A stretch of 64,000 nucleotides of DNA, from assembly GCA_902610815.1 (NCBI GenBank), contig CACLXG010000004.1:55369-119368 (forward strand). The letters run 5' to 3'. The stretch is from an uncultured Candidatus Actinomarina sp. GTDB lineage: Bacteria > Actinomycetota > Acidimicrobiia > Actinomarinales > Actinomarinaceae. Position numbers and translations under genes: made by a program. The stretch's first letter is position 1, and every line of letters begins with the position of its first letter. Shown one piece after another: positions 45,650 through 55,331 of the stretch. The notes beneath the pieces were generated by a model. It had not been told where the DNA came from. It made no database searches and was given only the letters and a program-made list of their open reading frames with translations.

Positions 45650-46828
45650 ATGAATAAAATATATGATGTTGCAATTGTAGGGGCTGGTATTGTTGGTCTC
45701 TCAACGGCTCTAAAATTACAAGAACAAGGTAAAAATGTTCTTGTATTAGATAAAGAAAAATCTCCAGGGACCCACCAGTCTGGTAGAAACTCAGGAGTTA
45801 TTCATTCTGGAATTTATTACAAACCTCAATCTTTCAAATCAAATCTTTGTATTAGAGGCAGAGAACTATTAATTGATTTTATGAATTCGGAAAGCATCCC
45901 ATTCAGAATTGAAGGAAAAATTGTAGTCGATCATGATATTGAAAAAATTACTCATTTAAACAATAGAGCTAAAGAGCTCAACATGGATGGTGTAAGGCAT
46001 TTGGAAAGAAATGAGATACTAGATTTAGAACCAAATTGTAAATTTGAATCAGCATTATATGTTCCTCAGGCTGGAGTAGTTGACTATAAGGTAGTAACAG
46101 AGACAATTGCAAAGAAATTTGAGACTTTAGGGGGAACTGTAAAATATTTTCAAAAAATAAAATCAATAGATTCAAAAAATGATTTAAAAATTCTTACTAG
46201 TGATAAGGAAACATTCACTTCAGAATATCTGATAAACTGTGCAGGCTTATTTTCTGACACGGTTGCTTTAATGGACAATATTAAGCCCAATTTAAGAATA
46301 ATTCCTTTTAGGGGTGAATATTTTGTATTGAATCAAGAGAAATCTCATTTAGTAAATAATATGATTTATCCAATAAGCGATCCAAACTTACCATTTTTGG
46401 GAATTCATCTTACCAAAACAGTTGATGGTCAAATTGAAGCTGGTCCAAATGCAGTTTTAGCATTTTCTAAAGAGGGATATAAATGGAGTAACATCAATGT
46501 TTTTGAATTTAGTAAAACAATTTCATACAAAGGAATGTGGAAGCTAGGCAAGAAATACTTTGGTACAGGAATTTCTGAGATGTATAGATCTTTAAATAAG
46601 AGAGTATTTCTAAAGGAAATATTAAATTATATTCCTAATGTTGAGTTAAAAGATTTAGAACCCCGAGTAGCTGGAGTGAGGGCGCAAGCTGTAAGTTCTA
46701 ACGGAGACTTGATTGACGATTTTGTTTTTGAAGAGGGTGATAATTCTCTTCATGTTCTAAATGCACCAAGCCCTGCAGCAACAGCTTCTCTAGCTATTGG
46801 TGAGTATATTGCAGAAAAGATTAACTAA
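45650..46828 (+). CDS. lhgO: L-2-hydroxyglutarate oxidase-like FAD enzyme
   Basis: 392 aa FAD-dependent oxidase/dehydrogenase of the DAO family. Dinucleotide motif VAIVGAGIVGLSTALKL, then GTHQSGRNSGVIHSGIYYKP, which is characteristic of LhgO, and a C-terminal VAGVRAQAVSSNGDLIDDF. It would oxidise L-2-hydroxyglutarate to 2-oxoglutarate at the membrane. The ATG starts at the very next base after the tmRNA CCA end, with no room for its own ribosome-binding site outside the tmRNA. Confidence 0.88.
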   Translation: MNKIYDVAIVGAGIVGLSTALKLQEQGKNVLVLDKEKSPGTHQSGRNSGVIHSGIYYKPQSFKSNLCIRGRELLIDFMNSESIPFRIEGKIVVDHDIEKITHLNNRAKELNMDGVRHLERNEILDLEPNCKFESALYVPQAGVVDYKVVTETIAKKFETLGGTVKYFQKIKSIDSKNDLKILTSDKETFTSEYLINCAGLFSDTVALMDNIKPNLRIIPFRGEYFVLNQEKSHLVNNMIYPISDPNLPFLGIHLTKTVDGQIEAGPNAVLAFSKEGYKWSNINVFEFSKTISYKGMWKLGKKYFGTGISEMYRSLNKRVFLKEILNYIPNVELKDLEPRVAGVRAQAVSSNGDLIDDFVFEEGDNSLHVLNAPSPAATASLAIGEYIAEKIN

Positions 46829-48584
46829 TTTTTTCTCCTGTTTGAACTGACCATAGCTTTGAGTAAACCCCATTAATTTCTAAAAGGCTTTCGTGATTTC
46901 CAGATTCAACAACTTTACCTTCTTCTAAAACGTAAATAATTTCAGCATTTCTTATAGTGGATAAACGATGCGCTATTGCAATAACAGTTCTTCCTTCTTT
47001 TAAGTTATTAATAGACCTCTGTATTGCAGCTTCAGTTTCATTGTCAACGGCTGAAGTTGCTTCATCTAAAATTAATATTTCTGGATTTTTTAGTATTGCT
47101 CTTGCTATTGAGATTCTTTGCCTTTGCCCACCTGATAGCTTTTGCCCTCTTTCTCCAACGATTGTATTTTCTTTATTAGGCAATAGATTTATAAATTTGT
47201 CAGACTCTGAAAGTTTTGCTGCTTCCCAAACTTCTTCATCTTTTGCATCTAGATTTCCGTATGCAATATTTTCAAAAACTGTACCTTCAAATAAGAATAT
47301 ATCTTGGCTTACCAATCCAATTTTATTTCTCAAACTATCCAATTCTAAATTTCTTATATTCTTGCCATCAAATTTAATTTCTCCAGAAGTTGAATCATAT
47401 AATCTCAAAATAAGTTTAATTAGAGTAGATTTCCCAGAACCTGTACTTCCAACAATCGCTGTAGTTTGACCTTTATTAATGTCTATCGAAATATCATTTA
47501 AAACTGGAAAATTATTTACGTATTCAAAATTTAAATTGGATATCTCAATTTTCTTATTAAAACTTGTGAGCTTTTCGTTGCCATTATCGATTGTGGGTGA
47601 AGTATTTTTTAAATTTATTATTCGTCTAAATGATGCCATTGCTTTTTGATAGGAATCAAAAATCACTCCGAGTTCAGTTAATGGCCACAATAATCTCTGT
47701 GTTATAAATAGCATTACTGAATAGGTTGCTACTTTAATTTCTCCGTCTAGGGCTAAGAAACCACCAATTAAAAGTGTCGCTGTAAATCCAAATAGTATTG
47801 CAATTCGAATTATGGGAATAAATGCTGCCGATAGTTTTATAGCATGATAATTCGCACTTTTAACCTCCTCAGATGAGAGGGTTATTCTTTCACTTTCTTT
47901 TTTCTCCCTGTTGAAGCTTTTGACAGTCAGTATTCCCGTAATAGAGTTCGAAAGATTGGCATTTAAATTTTCTATATCATTTCGAATCTTTGTATACCTT
48001 TCTGCAATTCTGTTAGTGAATCTAAGTGAGCCAAAAATAATGATTGGAATAGGTATGAAGGCAAACACAGCAACTAGCGGTGAAATATATAAGAATGTTC
48101 CACCAATAACAAGAACGGTTGTAGCAGTTTGAACTAGTCTGTTTGCACCATTATCTAAGAAAGTCTCCAGTTGATTTACATCATCATTAAGTATCGCCAT
48201 TAACCTTCCGGAGGATTTATTTTCAAAAAAAGCTAAATCAAGCCCCAGGACATTGTCAAAGGCATCTGTTCGTAAAGAATGTTCAATATCTTGCGAAATA
48301 TTTCTCCAAGTAACAGCCGCAATGTAATCAAATGAAGATTCGAGCCCCCATATTATAAATGTTAAGATGGCGAGTATTATTAATTGCTGTCTTCTGTCAC
48401 TGTATCCAAGATTACCTATGAAGGAATCGGATCCTTCCACCACTATATCTATTGCAATACCAATTAAAACGGGAGGAGCTAGGTCGAATATTTTATTTAG
48501 TATTGAATAAATTATCCCTCTACGAACTTTAGTATCTTGCTCAAGTGCGTAGTTAAATAAATCTCTTAAATTATTTTCTTTCAT
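46821..48584 (-). CDS. ABC exporter, fused membrane and ATPase domains
   Basis: 587 aa half-transporter: six helices in the first 320 residues, then the ATPase with Walker A VGSTGSGKSTLIKL, signature LSGGQRQRISIARA and Walker B ILILDEATSAVD. It should work as a homodimer, exporting lipids, peptides or drugs; the cargo cannot be inferred. It follows mscL by ten bases on the minus strand and overlaps lhgO by eight. Confidence 0.92.
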   Translation of the reverse strand: MKENNLRDLFNYALEQDTKVRRGIIYSILNKIFDLAPPVLIGIAIDIVVEGSDSFIGNLGYSDRRQQLIILAILTFIIWGLESSFDYIAAVTWRNISQDIEHSLRTDAFDNVLGLDLAFFENKSSGRLMAILNDDVNQLETFLDNGANRLVQTATTVLVIGGTFLYISPLVAVFAFIPIPIIIFGSLRFTNRIAERYTKIRNDIENLNANLSNSITGILTVKSFNREKKESERITLSSEEVKSANYHAIKLSAAFIPIIRIAILFGFTATLLIGGFLALDGEIKVATYSVMLFITQRLLWPLTELGVIFDSYQKAMASFRRIINLKNTSPTIDNGNEKLTSFNKKIEISNLNFEYVNNFPVLNDISIDINKGQTTAIVGSTGSGKSTLIKLILRLYDSTSGEIKFDGKNIRNLELDSLRNKIGLVSQDIFLFEGTVFENIAYGNLDAKDEEVWEAAKLSESDKFINLLPNKENTIVGERGQKLSGGQRQRISIARAILKNPEILILDEATSAVDNETEAAIQRSINNLKEGRTVIAIAHRLSTIRNAEIIYVLEEGKVVESGNHESLLEINGVYSKLWSVQTGEKIS

Positions 48585-48594
48585 AAAGTTTAAA

Positions 48595-48996
48595 TTATTT
48601 ACTAATTTTATTTATTCCATCTCTAATTTCTTTAAGCAATAACACCTCTTTCGATTCTGCAGCTACCGCATCTGTTTCTTCATCAGCAACAATATCTTCA
48701 AAATGGTTATAAGCTTTTATCACTAAAAACATTACAAATGCAATTATTGTATAGTTTATTACTTCTCCTAGAAAAGCCCCAAAAGATCCTGCAGACATAC
48801 CTGATGACGGATCAATATCACCAAACATACCTAGCTTATCTAAATTAGGAAGATTTATTATTAAACCAATTAATGGCTCAACTAATCTCTTGGTAAAAAC
48901 ATCAACCAATGACTTAAAAGAAGCACCCATAACAAACGCTACTCCAAGTTCAACAACATTTCCTCTATTGATAAAATCTCTAAATTCTTTAATCAA
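48595..48996 (-). CDS. mscL: Large-conductance mechanosensitive channel
   Basis: 133 aa, two membrane helices: FRDFINRGNVVELGVAFVMG is the N-terminal MscL signature, and YTIIAFVMFLVIKAYNHF is the second helix, followed by a charged cytoplasmic tail. It opens under membrane tension to release solutes in hypo-osmotic shock. Divergent from the lipoprotein gene by 52 bases. Confidence 0.93.
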   Translation of the reverse strand: MIKEFRDFINRGNVVELGVAFVMGASFKSLVDVFTKRLVEPLIGLIINLPNLDKLGMFGDIDPSSGMSAGSFGAFLGEVINYTIIAFVMFLVIKAYNHFEDIVADEETDAVAAESKEVLLLKEIRDGINKISK

Positions 48997-49048
48997 TTTT
49001 CCTCCAATTGTTTTTATAAATAATAGAATACCTGTAATCTAAATACCT

Positions 49049-50419
49049 ATGAGAAAATATTTATTAACTTTATTAGTTTTAATTTTAATTACTTGTGGTT
49101 CCGAGCCCTCATCTGTAGATATTTCTGCTGAACCTATCGAATCAGTAACTGAAGATAGCACAACAACCTCTACCAGCACAACTACAACAATTTTTGTAGA
49201 AGAACCCTTTGCTGTTGATGAGTATGGAATTGAACTCATAGAAATGGGCTCAGAAATGAAAGAACAATTTGACTCATTAGTCAGCTTTGTTGAAAAAAGA
49301 ACTGGTCTTAAATTTACCGAATATCCAAAATATCAACTTTACACTCTCAACGGCTATCAAGAATACAATGCAGTTTCATATTTAGATGATTTTGAAGAAG
49401 ATTATGAAGAAGGTGAATGGGAAAGGGCAGTTTTATCAGAAAATATGTGGGGCTTAACTGAAGCGACACCAGATCAAATGAAAAATTTGTTAGTTGAATT
49501 TCAAAGATGTGCATCTGCAGGTTCATATAATTTATTGGATAAAATTTTACGAGTCCCTATAAATAAAAATCAAAAGAAATTTAATTTATGGGAACAGAGT
49601 GTAATTGTTCACGAGTTAACACACTCACTTCAAGGTCAAGTTGTTGACCTATCTGGATGGTATGAAGAAATGAAGGAAGCAGATGATTTTGCCAATTATC
49701 CTGGAAGAAGAGCCATTATGGAAGCACAGGCAGATTTAGTGCAGGCTAGATGGGAATCTGCTCTTGATCAATATGACCGTACTACTTTAAATTCACAACA
49801 ACCTAACTTTTCTTGCAGAGTGTCTTTGCCTGAATATTTTTATATACCAAATGATTTGTATTATTCATTTGGTCCACAATTAGTTAAAGAAATTTATAAT
49901 GATGGCGGCATGGAAGCTATTAATGAAGCACTGTTCGAGCTTCCTACTGATGAACAAATTTATAGTAAAGAAAAATATTTTTCTGGAGAAGTTTATGAAG
50001 AAGTTGTTATAAACACTATAGATATAAATAATTATTCACTAATTGATGAAGGCGATTTAGGTTCTTTAGATATGGTATATATAACGCAGGGAGTAATTGG
50101 CCGTCCAAATGCTGTTCAAGCAGCTATAGGAATTGGCGGAGGATCATGGAAAGATTATGTTAATGAAAATGGCGATCTTGTCATGACTGCAAAAATAAGT
50201 GGAGATAACAAAAGCGAACTTTCAGAAATATACCAAGCTTGGATATTGTGGGCTGATAATCAAAAAAGATTTGAAAGTGTAGAGGAGGTTTATGGAGGAT
50301 TACTTTATAAAGGATCTACAAACATTTGGCTCTCAAATGATGGAAATTTTGTAAAAATGATATTGGTGCAAGACTCTACAATTATTGATGAAATTTCTAG
50401 CCAGTTAGGTGACCTATAA
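49049..50419 (+). CDS. Secreted lipoprotein with HExxH zinc-protease motif
   Basis: 456 aa: signal sequence ending in LILITCGS, where Cys16 would be lipidated (Thr at -1 is unusual), a low-complexity Ser/Thr linker (DSTTTSTSTTTTI), then a catalytic-looking domain with VIVHELTHSLQGQ (His188, Glu189, His192) and EAQADLVQARWE downstream as the likely third ligand. It suggests a gluzincin-type peptidase on the outer face. The exact family is not recognised. Confidence 0.7.
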   Translation: MRKYLLTLLVLILITCGSEPSSVDISAEPIESVTEDSTTTSTSTTTTIFVEEPFAVDEYGIELIEMGSEMKEQFDSLVSFVEKRTGLKFTEYPKYQLYTLNGYQEYNAVSYLDDFEEDYEEGEWERAVLSENMWGLTEATPDQMKNLLVEFQRCASAGSYNLLDKILRVPINKNQKKFNLWEQSVIVHELTHSLQGQVVDLSGWYEEMKEADDFANYPGRRAIMEAQADLVQARWESALDQYDRTTLNSQQPNFSCRVSLPEYFYIPNDLYYSFGPQLVKEIYNDGGMEAINEALFELPTDEQIYSKEKYFSGEVYEEVVINTIDINNYSLIDEGDLGSLDMVYITQGVIGRPNAVQAAIGIGGGSWKDYVNENGDLVMTAKISGDNKSELSEIYQAWILWADNQKRFESVEEVYGGLLYKGSTNIWLSNDGNFVKMILVQDSTIIDEISSQLGDL

Positions 50420-50423
50420 GCGA

Positions 50424-51236
50424 GTGGGTACTTTTTACATTTGCCCAACTCCTATTGGAAATCTAGAGGATACATCAAGTCGAATAATAGAGACTTTAAA
50501 ATTCGTTGATATAATTTATTGCGAAGATACACGAAGAGCCGCAAAGCTTACAAACAGTTTTTCTATTGATACTCCATTAAAGTCATTTTTTTTAGGTAAT
50601 GAATTCAAAAAAATTGAAGAAATAAATCAACATTTATTTGAAGGTAAAAATGTTGCTTTGATATCTGACGCAGGCACCCCACTTATTTCTGATCCAGGAA
50701 GCGAATTAGTTAGTTATCTAATTTCAAAAAACCATAAGATAATTTCAATTCCTGGGCCATCAAGCGTACTAACAGCACTTACCGTTTCAGGTTTTGAAAC
50801 AAATGAGTTTCAATTTTTAGGTTTTGTTCCCAAATCGCAAAAAGAAAAATTAGATTTTTTAGTAAAGATATTTAACTCAACTATGCCAACTGTTTGCTTT
50901 ACATCACCAAAAAGAATAAAAAAGGATTTAGATTTTTTTGAAAGTCAAGGACTGGATTCTGAAATAGTTGTTTGTAGAGAATTAACAAAAAAGTTTGAGA
51001 CTATATATAGAGGAAAAGCCTCTGAATTAAAACACTATTTTGAATCAGATGTAAAAGGAGAGATAACAATAGTAATTGGCCCCTCTTCAGGTGACAAAAA
51101 AATTAATTTTGATTTAGACGAGGCTATAAAAATATTAATAAAAAACAGTATCTCTAAAAAAGACATTTCCAAAGCTCTTTCTTTGGTAACAGATTATTCA
51201 GTAAACGATCTTTACAATAAAATTAAAGATCTTTAA
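50424..51236 (+). CDS. rsmI: 16S rRNA (cytidine-1402-2'-O)-methyltransferase
   Basis: 270 aa SAM-dependent tetrapyrrole-methylase-fold enzyme. Conserved FYICPTPIGNLED, YCEDTRRAAKL, LISDAGTPLISDPG and IPGPSSVLTAL. I choose GTG 50424, which gives the canonical MGTFYICPTPIGNL start and has AGGTGA eleven bases upstream; GTG 50409 would overlap the lipoprotein gene. Its stop overlaps the convergent AbrB gene. Confidence 0.92.
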   Translation: MGTFYICPTPIGNLEDTSSRIIETLKFVDIIYCEDTRRAAKLTNSFSIDTPLKSFFLGNEFKKIEEINQHLFEGKNVALISDAGTPLISDPGSELVSYLISKNHKIISIPGPSSVLTALTVSGFETNEFQFLGFVPKSQKEKLDFLVKIFNSTMPTVCFTSPKRIKKDLDFFESQGLDSEIVVCRELTKKFETIYRGKASELKHYFESDVKGEITIVIGPSSGDKKINFDLDEAIKILIKNSISKKDISKALSLVTDYSVNDLYNKIKDL

Positions 51237-51462
51237 TATTTTCAACACATTTGAAACATAAAAATTTCTTACCTATTTGAAATTTAATGTCCTTGGATTC
51301 ACAAATTCCACAGCTTTGATACCCTTTTGAAATAATTAGGTTTTCACCTTCGACAGACATAGATATTTCATCATTATGTTCAATGTTTAATGCTTTTCTA
51401 ATAGATTTAGGAATCACAACACGGCCTAAATTGTCAATTTTACTTAAGTTGCCTTTACTCAT
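51223..51462 (-). CDS. AbrB/SpoVT-type regulator with C-terminal zinc ribbon
   Basis: 79 aa: residues 1-48 are a swapped-hairpin DNA-binding domain (KIDNLGRVVIPKSIRKALNI, then DEISMSVEGENLII). Residues 50-75 carry two cysteine pairs (CGIC and CFKC) that probably bind zinc. Compact transcriptional regulators of this kind occur in Firmicutes and some actinobacteria. It may autoregulate in the 39-bp gap with tatD. Confidence 0.85.
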   Translation of the reverse strand: MSKGNLSKIDNLGRVVIPKSIRKALNIEHNDEISMSVEGENLIISKGYQSCGICESKDIKFQIGKKFLCFKCVENIKDL

Positions 51463-51501
51463 AAATTTATTTAATCCTATCCTTATATAGTAGTGAATAA
51501 A

Positions 51502-52266
51502 ATGAAAACTTTAGAGGATATAAAGTGGGTAGATACCCATTGTCATTTACAGTTAATGGGTGAAGAAATAAATGAACAAGATATATCAAATTTAGAGTAC
51601 TTTATAATACCTGGAGTTGATATACCTACCTCACTAAAAGCTAAAGAGTTCTCACTTTCATGTCCAGAAAAATCTTATTGGTCAGCAGGACTTCATCCAC
51701 ATGAAGCAGACTCATTAGAGGATATAAAGAATGATTTACAATCATTAATGATGGAAGCAGATTTAATTGGCGAGACAGGCCTTGATTACTATAGAAACTT
51801 ATCCTCTAAAGAAAATCAAATAAGAAGTTTTGAATACCATATAGATATTTCAAAAGAATTAGATAAGCCATTAATAATTCATTGTAGGGATAGCTTCTCA
51901 GATGTTTACGATACGTTAAGTAACAAAGACACTACTAATCCAATCATTTTGCATTCATGGACTGGGGGAAACAAGTGGACTAAAAAATTTATTGATCTTG
52001 ATGTCTATTTTTCAATTTCAGGAATCGTAACTTACAATACAGCACATGATTTACAAGCTGCTGTTAAAAAAATACCTAAAGACAAGATACTTTTAGAGAC
52101 AGACGTTCCATATTTAGCTCCTCAACCATTTAAAGGAAAAAGAAATAATCCAACTTATATTAAATATACAGGAGCAAAGCTTGCGGAACTGCTTGAACTT
52201 ACTCCTGATGATATTTCTAAGATTACAATTGCAAACACAAATAAAGTATTGAATCGAGATACATAA
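51502..52266 (+). CDS. tatD: TatD-family deoxyribonuclease/hydrolase
   Basis: 254 aa metal-dependent hydrolase: VDTHCHLQL (HxH ligands), GLHPHEAD, GETGLDYYRN, PLIIHCRDS and LLETDVPYLAPQP are the metal-site motifs. TatD proteins are 3'-5' DNases. ATG 51502 is preferred to GTG 51493, which adds three residues. The last base of its TAA is the first base of the rsmA ATG (TAATG). Confidence 0.92.
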   Translation: MKTLEDIKWVDTHCHLQLMGEEINEQDISNLEYFIIPGVDIPTSLKAKEFSLSCPEKSYWSAGLHPHEADSLEDIKNDLQSLMMEADLIGETGLDYYRNLSSKENQIRSFEYHIDISKELDKPLIIHCRDSFSDVYDTLSNKDTTNPIILHSWTGGNKWTKKFIDLDVYFSISGIVTYNTAHDLQAAVKKIPKDKILLETDVPYLAPQPFKGKRNNPTYIKYTGAKLAELLELTPDDISKITIANTNKVLNRDT

Positions 52267-53057
52267 TGAGTGAGTATTTTTGGATAGAAAAATTACAAAA
52301 TAAACCAAAATATAAACTTGGGCAAAATTTTTTAATAGACACAAACATTTCAAGAAAAATTACAAAATTAGTTCAGGGTCAACTGGCTGATCCAATCTTA
52401 GAAATAGGTCCAGGAACTGGCTCATTAACTAATGAATTAATCAAAGATAACTACAGAATTAAAGCTGTGGAATTAGACAAAACGGCATCAGATATATTAC
52501 ATGAAAGATTCTCAGGTATACCAAATATAGAAATTTTCAATGAGGATGCAATGGAGTTTGACTATCAAACTTTAACTGGGCCATGGTGGATTTTTGTCTC
52601 TAATTTGCCATACAACATTGGTACACGTTTATTGGTAAAACTTATAACTGAAGTCCCTGTAATTCATAGATATGTCGTGATGGTTCAGAAAGAAGTTGGT
52701 GAGAGAATGATAGCTAAAACAGGTACAAAGAACTATGGTTCGCTATCTGTTTTATTCCATCTATTCACTGAAACAAAGATACAATTTGATGTTTCAAAAA
52801 ACTGTTTTTATCCACAACCAAAAGTTACCTCAACCGTAGTAACAATTCAAAGAGAGAGTTTATTTGATGAAGATATTCGGACAAAGGCTTTTGAAGTATC
52901 AAAGATTGCATTTCAGCAAAAACGAAAAAAGATTAGGACTTCATTAAGTTTAATTGTTAATGAAGATCAACTTATCAAACTAAATTTAGACTCAAATTTA
53001 CGTGCGTCCGATTTAAGTCCTGAAGATTATTTAATGATTGCTAAGGAATTAAAATGA
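52266..53057 (+). CDS. rsmA: 16S rRNA dimethyladenosine transferase
   Basis: 263 aa KsgA-family enzyme that dimethylates A1518 and A1519 of 16S rRNA. KLGQNFLIDTNISRKI, SAM loop EIGPGTGSLTNELI, VSNLPYNIGTRLL (NLPY catalytic motif) and FYPQPKVTSTVV are present. Overlaps tatD by one base and ispE by four: the tatD-rsmA-ispE order is common in actinobacteria. Confidence 0.94.
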   Translation: MSEYFWIEKLQNKPKYKLGQNFLIDTNISRKITKLVQGQLADPILEIGPGTGSLTNELIKDNYRIKAVELDKTASDILHERFSGIPNIEIFNEDAMEFDYQTLTGPWWIFVSNLPYNIGTRLLVKLITEVPVIHRYVVMVQKEVGERMIAKTGTKNYGSLSVLFHLFTETKIQFDVSKNCFYPQPKVTSTVVTIQRESLFDEDIRTKAFEVSKIAFQQKRKKIRTSLSLIVNEDQLIKLNLDSNLRASDLSPEDYLMIAKELK

Positions 53058-53866
53058 AATTAAAAACATCTGCAAAAATAAATTTAAATTTAGAAATTTT
53101 TTCAGAAAAACAAGAGAATTTACATAAGCTATCTTCAGTAATGATACCAATTGATATATATGACGATATAGAAATTGAAGAATCAATAAGGGAAACTATT
53201 AAATTTAGTGATGAAAATCTTAATACACTTGAAAGTACAATTCACAAAGCTTTAAATCTTATAAGGAAAAGTAACCCATCTTTTGACAAAAACTTTGATA
53301 TCTATGTTGATAAAAAAATTCCCCACAACAGTGGACTTGGTGGTGGAAGTTCTGATGCGGGAGCAGTAATTCGTTATCTTTGTGATAGTTATGAATTAGA
53401 TATACCTTCTAACCTTGAAATAGTGCTTGAAGTAGGTAGCGATGTTCCATTTTTTGTTCATGGTCGTTCTGCAATAATTCATGGAATTGGTGAAATAGTA
53501 GAACCAATAGATTTAAATACTGACTTAGATCTATTAATTGCAGTACCCAAAGTTGGACTGCGCACTAAGGACGTATTTAACTCATTTGATACTTTGGATT
53601 CTAAAAATAGGGATACTGACACTTGGAAGGAGATAGAGATTTTTAATGATCTTTGGCCAGCTGCTATAGAGGTATATCCTGAACTTGTGTCACTAAAAGA
53701 GGCTCTTCAAAAGAAATATCAGAATAAATTTTTTATGTCTGGTAGTGGTTCATCTTTCTATTCAATCATTGACCCAATAGAAGAACTAAAACATGAATAT
53801 GAGAGTTTTAGTTTTATTCAATATTGTAAAAAAATTGATTGTAGTTTGTATCAAAATGATGATTAA
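53054..53866 (+). CDS. ispE: 4-diphosphocytidyl-2-C-methyl-D-erythritol kinase
   Basis: 270 aa GHMP kinase of the MEP isoprenoid pathway. N-terminal SAKINLNLEIF, ATP loop IPHNSGLGGGSSDAGAV and the C-terminal FMSGSGSSFYSI are the family motifs. Overlap with rsmA (ATGA) implies coupling; the tRNA-Gln begins 17 bases downstream. Confidence 0.93.
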   Translation: MKLKTSAKINLNLEIFSEKQENLHKLSSVMIPIDIYDDIEIEESIRETIKFSDENLNTLESTIHKALNLIRKSNPSFDKNFDIYVDKKIPHNSGLGGGSSDAGAVIRYLCDSYELDIPSNLEIVLEVGSDVPFFVHGRSAIIHGIGEIVEPIDLNTDLDLLIAVPKVGLRTKDVFNSFDTLDSKNRDTDTWKEIEIFNDLWPAAIEVYPELVSLKEALQKKYQNKFFMSGSGSSFYSIIDPIEELKHEYESFSFIQYCKKIDCSLYQNDD

Positions 53867-53883
53867 TATATGTTTATAACAAA

Positions 53884-53958
53884 TGGGGGATGGTGTAATT
53901 GGCAACACATTGGGTTTTGGTCCCAACGTTGAGGGTTCGAGTCCTTCTCCCCCAGCCA
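53884..53958 (+). tRNA. tRNA-Gln (anticodon TTG)
   Basis: Acceptor TGGGGGA pairs with TCCCCCA, discriminator G, and CCA is encoded (53956-53958). The anticodon stem TTGGG/CCCAA encloses loop TTTTGGT, so the anticodon is TTG (glutamine). T-arm GAGGGTTCGAGTCCTTC is standard. A tRNA-Gln just before glmU and prs is also seen in other actinobacteria. Confidence 0.95.
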
Positions 53959-53969
53959 GTAATTTATAA

Positions 53970-55331
53970 ATGAGTGAATCAGTCATAGTATTAGCAGCAG
54001 GTAAAGGGACTAGGATGAAGTCCGACTTGCCTAAAGTTTTACATAAAGTCCTTGGCAAATCAATACTTGCTCATGCACTGGATACGCTTTCTTTCATTAA
54101 TGAACAATATGTTGTAGTAGGTCATGAATCAGATATGGTTGTTAATTCATTACCTTCTTCAGCGAAACATATTTTACAGAAAGATCAATTAGGTACAGGT
54201 CATGCAGTTTCAACTGTTGTTAGTGGTGATTTATTTATTGAAAATAAGCCTGAATTTACATTAGTTGTTCCAGGTGATGTTCCAGCTATTGATGCTAAAG
54301 ACATCCAACTTCTTATGAGCGAAGTAAAAACTAAATCATCATCAGTAGGATTCCTTACTTCAATAGTTGAAAATCCATATGGGTATGGAAGAGTTGTTAG
54401 AAATAATGAAGAGATAAGAATTGTTGAAGAAAAAGACTGCAATGATGATGAAAGGAACATTAACGAAATCAATTCAGGTATTTATTGTTTTAATACAGAT
54501 TTCTTAATTCAGAATATTGACTCTCTAGATACTAAAAATGTTCAAGGAGAATTTTACTTAACTGACTTAATAGGTATTGCAAATATTCAAAAACAAGATA
54601 TCGTTATAATACAAGTAGATGAAGATTCAATTAAAGGAATAAACTCTATGAGTCAACTAAACGAAGTTGAAGACATAATGCAGAAAAAATTAATTGAAGA
54701 TTTCATGGAGCAGGGTGTTTATTTTCAAAATCCTGCATCCACTTACATAGATTCTGAAGTAACTATATCCTCTGGTACAAAAATATTAGCTAACACTCAT
54801 TTAACTGGTAAGACAAATATTGATAAGGACTGTGTAATTGGCCCAAATGCTCAAATCAATGACTCCAGCATTGGAAAAAACTCAAAAGTAGTAAATTCTG
54901 TAATTGATCAATCCACAATACAAGAAAATGGAAGCATAGGACCATTTGCTCACATTAGGCCAGGTTCTGAACTTGGACAGGGAGTTAAAGTTGGTTCTTT
55001 TGCAGAAACTAAAAAGTCAAAAATAGGAAAAGGAAGCAAAGTACCTCACCTCGCCTATGTTGGCGATGCTGAACTAGGGGAGAATGTTAATTTTTCTGCA
55101 GGCGCAATTACTGTAAATTACGACGGAAAAGATAAGCATAAAACTGAGATCAAAGACGGGGCATTTATTGGGTCAGATGTGATGTTAGTTGCACCAGTTA
55201 CAATCGGAGAGGAATCTATGATTGGCGCAGGTTCAGTTATTACTAAAGATGTTCCATCAAAAGCATTAGGAATTGAGAGAAATAATCAAAAAAATGTCGA
55301 AGGTTATGTCGATAGGAAAAAGAAAAAATGA
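53970..55331 (+). CDS. glmU: Bifunctional GlmU (GlcN-1-P acetyltransferase/UDP-GlcNAc pyrophosphorylase)
   Basis: Makes UDP-GlcNAc for peptidoglycan. The N-terminal uridyltransferase has VLAAGKGTRMKSDLPKVLHK and DQLGTGHAV. The C-terminal left-handed beta-helix acetyltransferase has GPFAHIRPGSELGQGVKVG, HLAYVGDAELGENVNFSAG and NYDGKDKHKT. 453 aa, complete. It starts 11 bases after the tRNA-Gln CCA and overlaps prs by four bases. Confidence 0.95.
   Translation: MSESVIVLAAGKGTRMKSDLPKVLHKVLGKSILAHALDTLSFINEQYVVVGHESDMVVNSLPSSAKHILQKDQLGTGHAVSTVVSGDLFIENKPEFTLVVPGDVPAIDAKDIQLLMSEVKTKSSSVGFLTSIVENPYGYGRVVRNNEEIRIVEEKDCNDDERNINEINSGIYCFNTDFLIQNIDSLDTKNVQGEFYLTDLIGIANIQKQDIVIIQVDEDSIKGINSMSQLNEVEDIMQKKLIEDFMEQGVYFQNPASTYIDSEVTISSGTKILANTHLTGKTNIDKDCVIGPNAQINDSSIGKNSKVVNSVIDQSTIQENGSIGPFAHIRPGSELGQGVKVGSFAETKKSKIGKGSKVPHLAYVGDAELGENVNFSAGAITVNYDGKDKHKTEIKDGAFIGSDVMLVAPVTIGEESMIGAGSVITKDVPSKALGIERNNQKNVEGYVDRKKKK

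Noticed and set aside
46957..47469. 170-residue plus-strand reading frame
   Set aside because: It is the shadow of the ABC ATPase domain (Walker and signature region) on the other strand.
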